DNA of 5,776 nt from Bacillota bacterium (GTDB taxonomy: Bacteria; Bacillota; Clostridia; Christensenellales; Borkfalkiaceae): assembly GCA_003343765.1 (NCBI GenBank), contig QAKO01000009.1, positions 1-5,776 of the forward strand, read 5' to 3'. The position numbers were made by a program, and so were the translations under genes. This document shows positions 5,207 through 5,776 of this stretch, one piece after another (position 1 is the stretch's first letter; the number at the start of each line of letters is the position of its first letter). The notes beneath the pieces are model-generated. The model searched no databases. It saw only the letters and a list, made by a program, of their open reading frames with translations, and was not told where the DNA came from.

Positions 5207-5776
5207 ATGCCGAACATGAGTCTGAAAAAGCACGAGATGCCTTCGCAGGAACCTCAGGTGCGCAACAAGAATTTTCAGGAAGTGGCGCTCGGTTATACGG
5301 CGGAAACGGCGGTGGAAGAGGCGCAGCGTTGCCTGAATTGTAAACATAAGCCGTGTATCGGCGGATGCCCTGTCAAGATTCATATTCCCGATTTTATTGC
5401 TAAAGTGGCGGCGGGAGAATTTGAAGCGGCGTATCAGATCATCCAGCAGACGAGTTCTTTGCCTGCGGTATGCGGCAGGGTATGTCCGCAGGAAACGCAG
5501 TGCGAGCAGAAATGTGTCCGCGGGATCAAGGGCGAACCGGTAGCGATCGGGCGGCTGGAACGTTTTGTGGCGGACTGGCACAATGCGAACAGCTGCGATC
5601 TTCCCGTTAAAGAGGAACCGAACGGGCATAAAGTTGCGGTGGTCGGGAGCGGCCCTGCGGGTCTTACCTGTGCGGGCGATCTGGCAAAGCGCGGGTATGA
5701 AGTGACTGTATTCGAAGCGCTGCACCTTGCGGGCGGCGTGCTTGTGTACGGGATCCCCGAATTCCGTCTGCCGAAG
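5207..5776 (+). CDS. nfnB: NfnB/GltA-type NADPH oxidoreductase large subunit (3' end cut off)
   Basis: The first 190 codons are present and open to the window edge; full family members have about 460-470 residues. The N-terminal domain binds two [4Fe-4S] clusters, with cysteines at 42, 45, 50, 54 and 89, 93, 99, 103 (RCLNC, CIGGCP, VCGRVCP, CEQKC). An FAD Rossmann motif VGSGPAGL (146-153) follows, with the acidic end of the second strand at Glu170, and then GGVLVYGIPEFRLPK. This matches the glutamate synthase small subunit-like flavoproteins, which include NfnB, SudA and GltA. Direct pairing with nfnA favours NfnB, the subunit that handles NADPH and ferredoxin, over a stand-alone glutamate synthase subunit. 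The start at 5207 uses GGGAG (5195-5199) inside the end of nfnA, seven bases upstream. The nfnA stop and this start are one base apart, so translational coupling is likely. Confidence 0.88.
   Translation, partial: MPNMSLKKHEMPSQEPQVRNKNFQEVALGYTAETAVEEAQRCLNCKHKPCIGGCPVKIHIPDFIAKVAAGEFEAAYQIIQQTSSLPAVCGRVCPQETQCEQKCVRGIKGEPVAIGRLERFVADWHNANSCDLPVKEEPNGHKVAVVGSGPAGLTCAGDLAKRGYEVTVFEALHLAGGVLVYGIPEFRLPK

Noticed and set aside
4360..5217. A 285-codon open frame antisense to nfnA
   Set aside because: It is rich in His, Arg and Phe, as expected for the complement of a GC-biased gene, and the sense frame is a clear NfnA protein with cofactor motifs.

Overview
The window looks like a chromosomal housekeeping segment from an anaerobic member of the Firmicutes, most likely a class Clostridia bacterium. 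The reasons are the AAGGAG-type ribosome binding sites, an RqcH/NFACT protein, a Firmicutes-like ClpX, and an NfnAB-type ferredoxin:NADP oxidoreductase pair, which is typical of anaerobes. Base composition and codon use look even across the genes. I see no insertion sequence, phage gene, tRNA, rRNA or CRISPR array.

Layout: on the minus strand at the left edge is the 5' part of rqcH (1-257), the ribosome-associated quality control factor. It is read divergently from the rest across a 186-base spacer that holds a good promoter in each direction. On the plus strand follow tig (444-1994, trigger factor), clpP (2037-2633) and clpX (2771-3988), ended by a very strong intrinsic terminator (3996-4043). 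A 410-base gene-free spacer then holds this terminator, a perfect 13-bp inverted repeat (4118-4145) and a near-consensus promoter (4318-4346). That promoter drives a second operon, nfnA (4399-5205) and nfnB (from 5207, cut by the window end).

How the genes work together: RqcH, trigger factor and ClpXP all act on newly made proteins. Trigger factor folds chains at the ribosome exit. RqcH tags chains stalled on the large subunit with C-terminal alanine. ClpXP degrades tagged and misfolded proteins, including Ala-tailed ones in Bacillus subtilis. The nfnAB pair belongs to redox metabolism (NADH, NADPH and ferredoxin balancing) and is a separate transcription unit.

The most unusual thing seen is the C-terminal end of trigger factor. 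After a normal-length protein of about 430 residues comes an extra tail of about 82 residues, made of five near-identical 15-residue Lys/Ala-rich repeats resembling a histone H1 tail. Apart from that and a few unexplained hairpins or inverted repeats, the window is ordinary. I do not see convincing evidence of a new multi-gene system.
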